DNA of 64,000 bases, taken from assembly GCA_963681505.1 (NCBI GenBank), contig OY811973.1:5304128-5368127 (forward strand). Reading direction: 5' to 3'. Positions 34,401-44,816 of this stretch are shown here, in pieces; position 1 is the first letter of the stretch, and every line of letters begins with the position of its first letter. Below the pieces are notes generated by a model. The model worked only from the letters and a program-made list of their open reading frames with translations, ran no database searches and was not told the origin of the DNA. The DNA is from Eunapius fragilis. Its lineage: Eukaryota; Porifera; Demospongiae; Spongillida; Spongillidae. A program made the position numbers and the translations under genes.

Positions 34401-35024
34401 TATGAATTAAATTATCCGTACGGCTTACTAGAGGCGCGCCTCATTAGGCCATTCCAGCACGAGAGCCACTCTGGCACGGTACAAATGTCTACCCAATCTG
34501 CTGCTTCTCCGTCAGGGCGGTCACAAGTTATTACTAACACTTCATTTCCCAATCTTATTACAGTACGATGAGGAACTACAAGTTGGTCAATTGATTGGGG
34601 CTCCTGTAGTGTCACTTTTATTCTTCCTATGTATTTGTCTGTGCTGCTGAAGCATATCTTTTTTCTTGCAAAATACAGGCCAAGTCCGACCTTGTAAATC
34701 ATCCTGAATTGATGGCAGTAAAGGTCATTTGGTAAATCCGTCTGCTGTAGAGATCAATCCCAATTGAGCCTAGCCTTGGCATTGAGTAATGTTTTCCTCT
34801 GCCGGCTTATAAGGTAGACTACTCCAAAACCCTAAAAGCTGTCCTTTCTTATTAAGGGACACCACTGCTTGCACCTCCTCAAACTTCTTTACGGCATCGG
34901 ACAAATTGTCAGCCTTTTTCATGTCATTCCAGATAATTTTCACGGTTTGTTTGATCTTTTTGATGTGTGTGTGCCTTCTAGTAGGCTTCACGCACACGGA
35001 AGTACAATTCTCTCTTGTTGCCAA
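28410..35024 (-). CDS. Unrecognised gene, last exons, interrupted by a giant intronic element
   Basis: On the - strand an exon at 34703-34493 (70 full codons, acceptor CAATTCAG, donor GTAGAC) ends at DGEAADW and joins in phase to an exon at 28502-28410 (30 codons then TAG; acceptor CCTGATAG), starting CSKWFPYIDDQLPVISLIEH. The first includes YIGRIKVTLQEPQSIDQLVV and VLVITCDRPDGEAAD. An upstream open segment (35024-34770) reads KKADNLSDAVKKFEEVQAVV and is probably part of an earlier exon, but its splice site is unclear. The 5.99 kb intron is almost entirely the TIR palindrome-array element. I do not recognise the family. Coding status is inferred from open, non-repetitive, phase-matched exons ending in a stop. 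Confidence 0.5.
28549..34478. mobile_element. 5.9 kb TIR element filled with palindromic satellite
   Basis: The 48-bp sequence at 28551-28598 (begins GTGCCAGAGTGGCTCTCGTG, ends GCGCGCCTCT) is perfectly inverted at 34430-34477, and the next base outward pairs too. GTA lies next to each end (28546-28548, 34479-34481), a possible 3-bp target duplication. Between them are about 180 bp of unique sequence on the left (28599-28780), then the satellite to about 34320. No transposase or other protein is encoded. The TIR start resembles the satellite half-unit (GTGCCAGA(A/G)TGGCTC), implying the array grew from terminal or subterminal motifs. Probably a non-autonomous DNA transposon of unknown superfamily. 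Confidence 0.75.
28780..34320. repeat. Palindromic satellite array, about 49-bp period
   Basis: The unit is a perfect 30-bp palindrome (half-site GTGCCAGAATGGCTC followed by its complement, centre CTCGAG) plus a spacer of mostly 16-27 bp. Spacers fall into a few recurring types: GGCCGGATGCATGATTTGA, GGCCAGTTGCATAACTTGA, AGCCATGCAGATTACATGACT and AAATATGGTTGGCA, among others. Many centres carry substitutions (GGCCCGAGCC, GGTTCGAGCC). There are on the order of 100 units. A higher-order repeat of 867 bp is visible (30181 and 31048 start the same block), so amplification involved multi-unit blocks. Long ORFs on both strands here follow from stop-poor repetition. Confidence 0.95.
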
Positions 35025-35027
35025 AGG

Positions 35028-35281
35028 ATGCCGCCATCATATTAAATTCGAGTATTCCTTTAGTGGTGGAAACCTATGGTGCATGGGGAGCTGAAGCCAT
35101 TGAGGTGTTTTCAACTGTGGCATCACGACTGGCTATCCGGACTAATTCCACCAAGTCAAGAGCTCTGGCCACCCTCTATGGTCGTCTCAGCATGATTTTG
35201 GTACGGGCCAATGCTGGAGGTATTCTGGTGCGATCATGCCTGCCATCATCTGCGTTTAATGACATTATTTTGGACTTATGA
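35028..35281 (+). pseudogene. RLE non-LTR retrotransposon fragment (extreme C-terminus)
   Basis: Encodes IPLVVETYGAWGAEAIEVFS and ATLYGRLSMILVRANAGGIL up to a stop at 35279-35281. It matches the last part of the copy at 52692-53255 (IPLVVEVFGGWGNEAINVLL, YSRLSLTLMRQNARAI). The 5' side is truncated. It abuts the unrecognised - strand gene. Confidence 0.8.
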
Positions 35282-36274
35282 TAGTAACATTAGTGTTATA
35301 GCTGTAGTTTAGTGGTGCATGTTATGTGTAGACTAAATGTAAGACGCATGTACACGATAATTATTACCATTAAATATTAACTTTTCAATGATAAATTAAC
35401 AAGTCACGCCATCTTTACCATACATGCATGCCCTATATATCATGTCCAATCCTGTCACGTTAGGGGGAACCATACATACATACATATGGTCAGCGTGACA
35501 TCATTTGTGAACGCTCCCTGAAGTGTGCTGGCCACAACATTTCCTTAAGCTGCATGTTGAACACAAGCTTACATACTTTTCAACCACAACTCTTGGTATG
35601 TAGGAGTACAATGACTTGACATACAGTGTAATAGGAGTGACACACACATGACTCATAGTCAATTTAGCATGTACGTCTACCGCACTTCACTGACGTGTCC
35701 TGGGGAGAGCGAAGCCTTTTTAAACACCTGGACCTTAGAAATGAAATAACACCAAGGGATAAAAGTAGCGTGTTATCGTCTTCTGTTTTATAGCATACAT
35801 GATATGAAGGCTTCCAGCCCACTTGGCTCCCCCTATATCGTGTTGTGTTTTCCAAGCTAGTACACCAAATAAACATCATAAACGCTTTTACAATGTATAT
35901 CTTTAAGTAAGCTAACCGTGTCATTCTTCGAAAACGGCGACTAATAAGCTACGAGTTAACAAGCGATTCAAAAGTAGGTACACTTTTATGGGAAGGTGCA
36001 CATAAATGTGCACTTGGCGGTCAAAGAGCTGATAGTTAAATTCTGAACAAGAAGTGAGCTTGGTTTGTGCGTGTACATTTATGGTATAGCCATATACTGC
36101 ATGCACGTATTGGTACATGGGGCAGGGGGCATGGTCTGGCCTTTGGGCCAGGGGTCCGGCCTGACAGGCCAGACCAGGTGTCGATCTCCGACTGGCCTTG
36201 GCAGCCCTGCCCTACAGTATCACAATATGTTAAGCATTAACATTTTAATAACGGAGAAGGCAAAGCTTAAATTA
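35282..36274. other. Non-coding, repeat debris
   Basis: Includes a degenerate TGTCACG...GCGTGACATCATTTGTGAACG MITE-like piece (35450-35520), a segment similar to 19425-19550 (35850-35955), and a GC-rich GGCCTGACAGGCCAGACC inverted motif near 36150-36175. No gene recognised. Confidence 0.5.
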
Positions 36275-37944
36275 GGCCACTCCAAGTTGTAACCCTGTTT
36301 CTCATCCGACCATTATTGAATGGGCGGGTTTTCAGCATCTCGGAAACCGTGGGTGTGGCTTATTTAGTATATTACGTATATGCATTTTCTGACGCGAAAC
36401 TAATTTTCTAACCATACATGTATATACAATCATCACAGAAACAAACGTAATAACTAAAAACAGAGGACTCAGTAACTTCTTAGAAATGGGAGGCTTTTTC
36501 TTGCATTGTGGCAGGCATTGCTAACATCCATATTTCCCATCATTGGTTCAGCACAGTACACACGTATAGGATACTTTGCAACATTGTACAGCTTTTTAAC
36601 AGGCTCTCTACATGAAACGTGATAGAAATATGACATGGTGATCAGGCCCTCCATCTGTATACAATATAATACAATCTTTTCTCCTGCTGCAAGCTACTGA
36701 GAATAGAATTAAGAAAGTTTTAGTATAGTCATATGACGTCCAGGCAAATGCTGTATCTTTTATTTTCTATCAGATGAACATGTTGACTGCGAGAAAAAGC
36801 ATCTGACATACTTGATATTCACCTTTATTGTTTTCAGGTGTATGTGAACATAGTATAGTGGGAAACTTTAAACCGTTTATTGAAAGCTTTTTTTGATATC
36901 TATTGCGCGGTTCATCGATATTCATATTAATTCATGTTTTTAAAAATAATGTTTAGCTGCAAAAATAAAGGAAATACAGAAAATTGTATTTTATTTGCAT
37001 AGATTCTAAATTTCCGTTACATGCAGGGATTGGCAATGCGTGATTAAATTTAACCCTTTTAACTTGATTGTCTAGACAATCTGCATACTGAAATATGCTA
37101 TAAGCAAGTGACTTGAACTTCACTGAAACATTTTGACCATGGCTCACTCTTACAATAATTTCCCTGTAAAATGTCGAACATGGAAGATGAAATTGCATGA
37201 AGTGACTGGCTGCACAATTTATTTTGCATGCATGGACTTCTCTGGAAAATTATAGCCACAAAATGATTCAAAAGTTGATGTCATTGTATCCTGATGGCCA
37301 TCTATAGTCCACAGGCAATTACACAAACGAAACTTAAAGATGACTCTTTCTTACCAGCCAGCTTATTAGCCTGAAGAAAGTCAACAAGGTCATTAAACAG
37401 TTCATCCTTCCTATTTTAACTAGCTCTAGGTTTTTGGAATAATATGCATACATCTGGCTGGACGGGTCATCAGATCTGTACATCAAACATATTTCGACAG
37501 ACGGCAACGCTAGTGGTTTGCGGTGCTAGCACACATTGTGTCTACATAGTATCATGCAGAGAAATTCAGCAAACATGTTTGCTGCAATACGCGGTGGAAT
37601 AATCAGCTCAATGTTGTCGAGTGCCTCCTTTGAATGTCCAAGAAGTGCCCCTCGAAGAATTCACTTTTCAGCCGGTCACCACTAGCGCTTGGCAAATATT
37701 TTTCACTGTTGATACAAAATATTGTTCTACAGTACGTTCAGCCACATTTTCTGCTTAAATAATCCACGGAACGGTAAGACTGTTGGTAGAAACACACAAA
37801 ACGGTGCAATTGATCAACACTTCCATTTTGAAAAGTTAATTAAACTCATTACGCATGCGCAGTGACGCAGTTTCTGAAACTCGGCAGTTTTCAATAATAG
37901 ACGCGGGCGGGGGATGAGAAACAGGATTACCACTTGGAGTGGCC
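36275..37944. mobile_element. PIF/Harbinger-like TIR element, 1.67 kb
   Basis: The left end GGCCACTCCAAGTTGTAACC and the right end (inverse of GGCCACTCCAAGTGGTAATC) form TIRs that continue through CTGTTTCTCATCC. A TTA trinucleotide flanks both ends (36272-36274, 37945-37947), matching the TWA target of PIF/Harbinger elements. The interior has only short ORFs and no recognisable transposase, so it is non-autonomous or decayed. Confidence 0.7.
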
Positions 37945-38421
37945 TTATGCCACTTTGCAATAACTATCAGCTAGTGTAGTACCGGACGGTACTGCGACAA
38001 GTATTAATGAATTAGAAGAAAGAGATTTTTATTAGCAAATCAACTATACTTGAGTTTTGACGTCATCGTGCATTATATTTTAAAAAGTAGTCAAAAATGA
38101 CGCCATTGAACTTTAGATTCGTTAAACAATGAAGCACGAGGCAGGTTATATAATTTTTTTGTCTCCTGAACTGCGCTTACCTAACATTCCTCCTTAGTAC
38201 AAACTACAAAGGCTCTTTAGCAACTTCTCAATGTTTCGCTGTACAGAAATCTCTTACAAAAGCTCCAGCCATCGTGCAAAAACATGATGAACTCGTGATA
38301 ATTGTCAACTTTAATTTATTCACGTGTGACGTCAGCGGTAATGTTATTGATCTAAACATGCAGGGGGAGTTCCATGGGGAATTCCCGTCTAAATGCGAAC
38401 TCGTTCCCGGACCTGCTTATG

Positions 38422-38427
38422 TATAAG
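38422..38427 (+). promoter_or_regulatory. Possible TATA box of the ZAR1-like gene
   Basis: TATAAG lies 31 bp before the ATG at 38453. If used, the leader would be only a few nucleotides. Inferred from position only. Confidence 0.3.
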
Positions 38428-38452
38428 TAGACTCACGAACGAACTATAGAAT

Positions 38453-39016
38453 ATGGCTACGGAGCCCAACCTCGATAGTGTGTTCAAGCGAATCATAATG
38501 GAAACGATGCACGAAAAGGCAGTACTCGCGGCCGAAATACCAAGAGAAGAGGTATTAAACGTCAAAGATTTGGAAGCCATACGCCGCAGTCTAAGGTATT
38601 ATCGTACAAAAGGCTTCGCTAGTTTCTATTGTTTATGCCGTCGCAAGTGGGGGTCTGCCCACGCTTGGTGCATCCTGGATCTACGGAGACAGAAGGTCGC
38701 CTACAAGTATGGGCAAATGTGTCAGAAGTGCGAGAAAGAGGCGAAGCCAATCTTCGACAAAGAGAGCATTAAGCGTATGGCACAATACGCCGTGGACAGC
38801 TACTTGATCAAAACTCGCAGACTGCGGAGACCCCCGCAGCGCGATGATGATGACGGCAGGATTAAGGGTAACGAAGATGAACAGCCACACGACGAAAAGC
38901 GGTGCAGTGTGTGCCTCGTGAGTGGGGGTAGCTGTTGGAAGAAGAAGGATATACCTCATGCCACTGTGAATCATGACGAGGAGGAAATTCCTGAATTTTC
39001 CCGTTTGCATTTGTAA
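38453..39016 (+). CDS. ZAR1/RTP-like 3CxxC zinc-finger protein (single exon)
   Basis: An intact 187-residue ORF. Residues 53-120 match the 3CxxC zinc-finger domain of ZAR1 and receptor-transporting proteins: FASFYCLCRRKW (54-66), GSAHAWC (67-73, compare ESAYVWC in ZAR1), YGQMCQKCEKEAKP (86-99). A further CSVC plus Cys161 (151-161) fits the last ZAR1 cysteine group. The first pair is C60-x-C62 rather than C-x-x-C. An acidic stretch (131-145) separates the halves. Known for the family: ZAR1 proteins bind maternal mRNA 3'UTRs in oocytes, while RTPs act in receptor trafficking; which applies here is unknown. The stop overlaps a poly(A) signal. Being intronless beside multi-exon genes, it may be a retrocopy or a natural single-exon gene. 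Confidence 0.8.
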   Translation: MATEPNLDSVFKRIIMETMHEKAVLAAEIPREEVLNVKDLEAIRRSLRYYRTKGFASFYCLCRRKWGSAHAWCILDLRRQKVAYKYGQMCQKCEKEAKPIFDKESIKRMAQYAVDSYLIKTRRLRRPPQRDDDDGRIKGNEDEQPHDEKRCSVCLVSGGSCWKKKDIPHATVNHDEEEIPEFSRLHL

Positions 39017-39020
39017 TAAA
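39015..39020 (+). terminator. AATAAA poly(A) signal overlapping the stop codon
   Basis: The TAA stop (39014-39016) shares two bases with AATAAA, so the 3'UTR would be only about 15-30 nt if this signal is used. Confidence 0.5.
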
Positions 39021-39320
39021 GTTTAGCATGCATTGAGTGATATGAAGCCTGCATGGCAAAGAGAAAATTCTAGATACGTGCATGTGCATGCATTATATAG
39101 ATGCACAACTGCATGATCGTGGCATGCATATTTGATATTCCGTGGGCGGATGCAGGCGGACCAGGAGGCTAATATAATTCTGTATATGGGGTCGAGGCAG
39201 CGAAAAGGGACCTAGCGTATATTATAAAAATTTTCCAGGAAGGAGCATCAAAGTCCACGCGTGCAATAAAAATGTACGAGTAATTAAAAACTCAGAACCC
39301 TGTAAAGCTGTAACTCCTAG

Positions 39321-39484
39321 TTCCTTAGTGAAAGATCTGGAATATCACAGGGTCTTATGCTCACAGTACTACATGTTCCATTGACAATGTAGTCAAATAC
39401 AGGCGATGCCAGAAAAGGGATTCCACAACCCCCTTGCGTTATGGACATGGCCACAAACACCCCTAAATGATAGTACAATCGTTG
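39321..39484 (-). pseudogene. Inverted partial copy of a HECT exon
   Basis: On the - strand, after a TTTGCAG acceptor, this reads QRLYYHLGVFVAMSITQGGC, GIPFLASPVFDYIVNG and IRPCDIPDLSLRN, the middle of a HECT domain. The last 83 bp (39321-39403) repeat perfectly, inverted, at 39584-39666 on the + strand, where the exon continues into the C-lobe. This piece is therefore an inverted duplicate orphaned from the rest of the gene. Confidence 0.75.
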
Positions 39485-39583
39485 CTGCAAAGTAGAAAAG
39501 TATCAAAAACAAAACTCAGCTGATGTGTTAGTACAAACATGTACCTTACAATCCACCACATCAAAAGCAACAATCTGATAAAG

Positions 39584-40874
39584 CCTGTATTTGACTACAT
39601 TGTCAATGGAACATGTAGTACTGTGAGCATAAGACCCTGTGATATTCCAGATCTTTCACTAAGGAACACTGTTGAAAGAGTAAGCCACTACCTCTATTGC
39701 ATTCTTCCAAATCATTCACAAATTCCATTTACAAGCATGCTGATAATTATGGATTTCTATTACTAAACCGTTCAACTTGGAATCACAATCAGTACTCACC
39801 ATGAGGATCTTCTTAGTATAGTGCACAGGCTATAATCCATACTGAGTATTTCCAAGGGACAACTCAATTGCATATCACTTCATTCACTACATAACTCTTA
39901 TACTACAATGTTTTTGATGGAATGCAGATTTATCAAGTACATAGTATTGAGATGTCTATCAATCTTCAATATTTATCCTTATGAATGTTAATTTTTATTT
40001 ACTTAACCTTGTTTTCTAATATGCAAAGTGGAGGGGAGCATGTGTAAAATATTAATTACAACATACCTGATCCCTAGCTTAATAGTCGTCTAATTGTTAT
40101 CTTATTTATACGCATACATACATGTATTATATATATATATTTGCATTGCACAGGTAACTGATGCCAAGTCTTTAACTGAATTAAAAGAGGTGTTTGTTCC
40201 TGATGGCATTGCATGGACATTGCTATCGGAATGTGGACTTTCGAGTCCACTAGACAGCTTTGACCTCAAACCGTGTATATTGTCCTGGCTATTGGATTTC
40301 CACCTAATGTTCAAGTTTAAAGCAGCGATGGACCAATTCCTAGAGGGGTTAGACACCCTAGGAGTACTGAGTGAAGTACGAAAGCAACCGACATTATTCA
40401 CAGATTTTTTTCTATACTCTGAACAAAACATTGATGCTGGTAATAATGCATACTGTGACTTAACCCTAACCTATATGATTATTCACTTATTGGTGTTTTG
40501 TTACAAGATCTTCTTCGGTCCATATTGGAAATAAAGTTCAGTGGGAATTCTACAACCTACTCAACCGAGTATGCAGCGTACGCCAATTTCAACCTCTTTA
40601 TTGAGGAGTGCAGTGAAGGTATGTGTATTTATTTATTTTTTAATCTCATTGTGCATCATGCACATTCACAGGAACTGCAGATGGCTGTACGCTGCGGGAT
40701 ATTTTGACCTTTTTTACAGGATCATCATTTATTCCTCCACAAGGGTTTGGGAAGAAATGTCAAATCACCTTTTTGGTTGATGATTCACCATTACCAACTG
40801 CTTCTACGTGCGAAATGGAGATTCGTCTCCCTACTGTGCATGGTGAAAATTATACTTCCTTCAAGAATCGTTAG
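39584..40874 (+). CDS. HECT E3 ubiquitin ligase, C-terminal exons (5' broken)
   Basis: Exons: 39584-39679 (PVFDYIVNG...NTVER), 40154-40439, 40508-40618, 40672-40874 with stop. Introns of 68 and 53 bp are GT-AG and all phases agree. The last exon has LRDILTFFTGSSFIPPQGF then LPTASTCEMEIRLPTVHG, the HECT C-lobe with the catalytic Cys (codon 40809-40811) in the usual T-x-x-T-C context. The pattern resembles the G2E3-like HECT group. Known function: the Cys accepts ubiquitin from an E2 and passes it to substrate. The N-lobe and all N-terminal domains are missing on this side. Upstream lies an inverted copy of the preceding exon, so the locus is rearranged. Possibly a pseudogene despite an intact frame. 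Confidence 0.8.
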
Positions 40875-41625
40875 TGTTAGGGTTTAAAGGCCATGATGGT
40901 TTTGGACAATTATGACACTTTCATTATGACATCCCTCTCCCCTGGTAGTATATACCAACTCCCCCTTTTATTATTCCTGGATGCTCCCCATGGTATCATC
41001 ATTTTTGAAATATAGCCCCCTCTATGCAATATTGCTTCCAATACCAAGTGCAAGGCTTCTAGTCATTTCTGTTGGACAGTGTTGATCACATCCTGAATGA
41101 GTGCATCGTACTTTGTTGTGCTTTCAGTACACTGCATGTTATTCTTTTTGTTCATAAGCAGCATACCGCGCGCGGGGGGTAATTCAAAACGATATTTATT
41201 ACTTGTTTTGGAAGATTATTGGACTTTGAACAAGAGCTATAGCTATACATATAAAATGAATTCTTAGTCTGGGCAAAAACTTTATATATAGTCTGGTGCA
41301 CTTTCAAAGATGTTCTAAGAAAATTGTTGACCTTGTACTTTCATTTATCACAAGCTCACTGCGATGATGTCTACGTTTGGCAATTTGCTCATCGGATAAC
41401 CGCAGGACCAGTATTGCTACACCCCTTTGCAATTATTGGTAAATAGTGTTAATTCAGAGCATTCAACCAAATATGACAGACAAAACCCATCGCCAGCACA
41501 CTGCTGTAAAACAGGAAGGAAGTACATCACAGTATTTAAAATGGATACATCCGGACTATCATCAGTGTAGCATAGCCTGACTTCGAACAGAAGATACACA
41601 ATGCACAAACGAACCTTTGTAAGCG
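40875..41625. other. Non-coding spacer downstream of the HECT copy
   Basis: AT-rich sequence with no recognisable gene or repeat. Confidence 0.5.
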
Positions 41626-42759
41626 CACGGATGGTGCTAAAATTAGGGCATACAACTCTAGTTTTAAATGCTATTTACTCCTTCTAATATAAATAGTTGT
41701 TTTAATAGTACGACTATTCAGGTGGTACTATTAAAACAAAATATTAATGTTGCAGCTGTATAACGAAGCGTTTGCATAATATCTTTATGACTCATTGTTA
41801 GGGGGAAATTTCCTTTCGATTAAGATCCATCGAGATAAATTAAACCTCGATTGTGTTCTATCGATGCGAACAAGCGGCCAATTGGAGCGTAGCGAAGTGA
41901 TTCCTACATCGATACAGTTTCGTCGATACGAGTTTGGCGTCAAAAAAGTAGAATAAATTTTAAAGTTAATGGATACCCGATTTGTGTCGAGATGTCTGAT
42001 GCGATGCTCCATCGAACAAAATTTGCACTCGATCCAAACGCACGGAACTAGTTTTGACATCAAGCGATTTCTATCGAAATAGATTTGACCACGGTCGCGT
42101 TCGATCGACGTGAAAAAGCAATCGATCGAATCGCAACGATGTGATTTGTTGCAATGATTGCCTTTCGTCGATCGAGGATTACTGCCAAACAGAAACGACG
42201 AATTTTGACCTCAACGGCGTTCCATAAAAATTGATCACTTCTGTAATTCGATCAAGTTTTTTAGATCAACGCAATTTTCTAACCGATCATTTGCATTCGA
42301 TGCTTTATCCCATTCGATCATGCGGATTCGACACAAAATTCTTTTTGATGGGATTAAATCGATGGACATCGATTGATGATCGATCGATCGACCATTCATC
42401 GATCGACCATCGTCGATCGATCACCGATCTGGATCATTCGATGGGAACGAGGTGGTACGAGGTTAGGTTGTTACCAGAATAGGTATACCGAGACTTGGAC
42501 TAGAGTATTAATAGTTTTCTTCGTTGCACAGGAATGGGATTTTGCATCTATGAAACCAGTGGGGCGGCAGAGAAGCTTTCTTAAGCGGAACATCCCTAAA
42601 CTTATATAAGCGCCTCGTTTCGATGAAGAATGGGTATGGAGGAGGTGTGAGGCAGAGCATATAGTTCAGCGTAGCTGTAGAACTATACGTGTTTTTGTGT
42701 GTGCACATTCAAGTGGTGTAGGCCAATGTGTGTAAAGATTAAAGGTCTTTAATTTAGGG

Positions 42760-42790
<31 letters not shown>
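41626..42790 (+). repeat. CGATCGAT-rich 1.2 kb unit, copy 1
   Basis: Repeated inverted at 57930-59102. Shared landmarks run in order: GATGGTGCTAAAATTAGGGC, GGTACTATTAAAACAAA, a long stretch dense in ATCGAT/GATCGATCG, GAAACCAGTGGGGCGGCAGAG, CTTATATAAGCGCCTCGTTT, then a GT microsatellite. A candidate terminal exon after GTTGCACAG (42536 on) is better preserved in the other copy. The family is unknown. Confidence 0.75.
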
Positions 42791-42822
<32 letters not shown>

Positions 42823-42858
42823 TGTGTGTGCATGCATGTGTGTGTGCATGTGTGTTGG
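42761..42858. repeat. (GT)n microsatellite
   Basis: Nearly pure TG dinucleotides with a few interruptions, at the outer end of the 1.2 kb unit. The inverted partner ends in (CA)n at 57931-57960. Confidence 0.95.
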
Positions 42859-43923
42859 TACCTTTAGGGATGTGTATATTAGTGTATAAAGCTCTGTGTG
42901 CATTTTAATGGGAGCCATAACATGTAGAGCCTATTGGAGCATGTGTTCAAAATGTCCTATGGGAGGTGTTGTTCATTTGATTGCCACAGCTGAAAGCATA
43001 ACAATTTGTGTGAGTTGTCTCTGCTTTGTAATTTCGGAGAGGTGTTATGCCCAGCTAGGAATATACATGTTTATGTGGTTCAGGTGTCCACTACTGGGTG
43101 GAGGGCAAGATTAGACAGTCCATGATTTGAGTAGCAAGGTTATTGCTTTTAGAACGCCTATCGAGCTGCTGTAAAACCAGGCATACCCTGATTTGCATGC
43201 TCCTAGGGCATGTGGCTGTAATAGAGGGCGACTCATACAACAGGTCATGGATTAGAAACCTAAATATGGAATGTTCCCACCTTCTTTGGTGCATTATTTT
43301 GCAATGCATGAAAGCATCCATGGAAGTCGGTTCGAGCCTATCATTTTAATATTGATCTCCACCTATATCCTTGTGTGTATGTTCAGGGCCCTCCTCCCCT
43401 CAACGTTTGGTCAGAGAATCCATCATATATGAAAGCATCTAACTAGCAGACTGTACCCCATCCAGACAATGGGTATAATCAGAGGTTACATGCATGCTGC
43501 CAAATACTAATCCAAACACAAAGTTCCTCTCTGATTATTAATAGTCAACTCACATAGCATCACATGTTGCACAGATTCCAGCCATACACCAGGATTGGAG
43601 GTACTTAATTTTAATCCTGTCAAGTTATTAGGGTTAGGTTTAGCGAAAAGTATACCCTTTGTGTCTGGAGAAGATGATGGATATGTTAGCTATACATGAA
43701 TCTGCCTATATGGAATGGGAGTGGCAATCATCATGCAGACATTTGAGAAAGACCAATACAAAATATCCTAAGATTATTGTGCCATGCCTCTTCATATTGG
43801 GTCTTTGTTGCAATACTGTCCATCTTTCAAATCATACACAATACAAACTGTAATGTTGTAGGCCATATTCTACTAACCTCCCAATTCTCATCATGGAAAC
43901 ATTTAGCATATTCTGTATGCTTG
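42859..43923. other. Non-coding flank left of the gypsy element
   Basis: No recognisable coding sequence, RNA gene or repeat structure in about 1.06 kb of AT-rich DNA. Confidence 0.45.
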
Positions 43924-44076
43924 TGTAATAGTAGCCAATAGTATTGAATCCCAGCAGAATCAAAGACACCATACAAAAATAATATCAATCTTTATATACT
44001 GAAATATTGGCAGTTCTAGACAAATCTTGGCTCACTGCGCAAGCGCGCATTGTGCAAATGGCGACCGTTCACTACA
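43924..44076 (-). repeat. 3' LTR of the gypsy element
   Basis: Matches the other LTR except at CCCAG versus CGCGG. On the - strand it begins TGTAGTGAACGG and ends ATTACA. Confidence 0.95.
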
Positions 44077-44335
44077 CTGCTCCCTCCTTCAGTAAGGTAC
44101 CGCTCCATAATTATCAGGTGGTCGATGTTGTCTTCTAGGATACCTAGATCTGGCAGGAACTATTTCCACTGGGCCCGGAATCCTATCTTCATGTAGTTGC
44201 AGTTCTTCATGGTAGCGTAATTATACAAGTATGTGGCCCCCCACCCGTTGACAGCGATCGCGGATGGATATTTATATTATTGAATCGCCGTAGAGCCACA
44301 ATTTGTACTGGCTGTTGAGTCGCCATTTGCACTGA

Positions 44336-44812
44336 CTATGGTAGAACAATAAGGTGTACAGCTTCAATTGCATCTTCCAGTTGCAGTTCTCCATCTGCCC
44401 TTTGTCCCCCATCTGCAATATCTGTTTCTTGCGGCACGTCCACAGCCATATCTTCTTCAGACTCAATAAACTTCAAATTGGTCCCAGCTGGTAACTGATC
44501 CACCGTGCTATGTGTCACTTTGGCTGAACCCTGGGGGGGGGGGGGGGGGGGGGGGGGGGAAACCTCTTGAGAACTAGAAGTTACAGGTACTCGAACACCT
44601 GGTGGACAGGGCTTAAGGCGATTGAAATGCACTACTAACCGCTTTCTTTTATTTGGTCTTGTATCCTGGATCCTATACACAGCTGTTGACAGTTTCTTAA
44701 TGATCCTATATGGCCCAGACCATGGGCAATGCAGTTTCCGCCCTCTGCTTTTATTAATTGCAGGGTTATGCAACCAGACTAGATCCCCAACATTAATTTC
44801 CTCTCCATGCAC
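44336..44812 (-). pseudogene. Gypsy integrase C-terminal module and tail
   Basis: Open frame with INVGDLVWLHNPAINKSRGR, CPWSGPYRIIKKL and KRLVVHFNRLKPCPPG, the GPY/F-type module that follows gypsy integrase. A poly-Pro run comes from a 27-bp G/C homopolymer (44533-44559) and is probably a late expansion. The tail is acidic and ends shortly before the purine tract and LTR. Confidence 0.85.
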
Positions 44813-44816
44813 TCTC

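Noticed and set aside
39539..39766. ORF read as an independent small protein
   Set aside because: It is the HECT exon (39584-39679) plus intron read-through; splice sites and copy B support the exon model.
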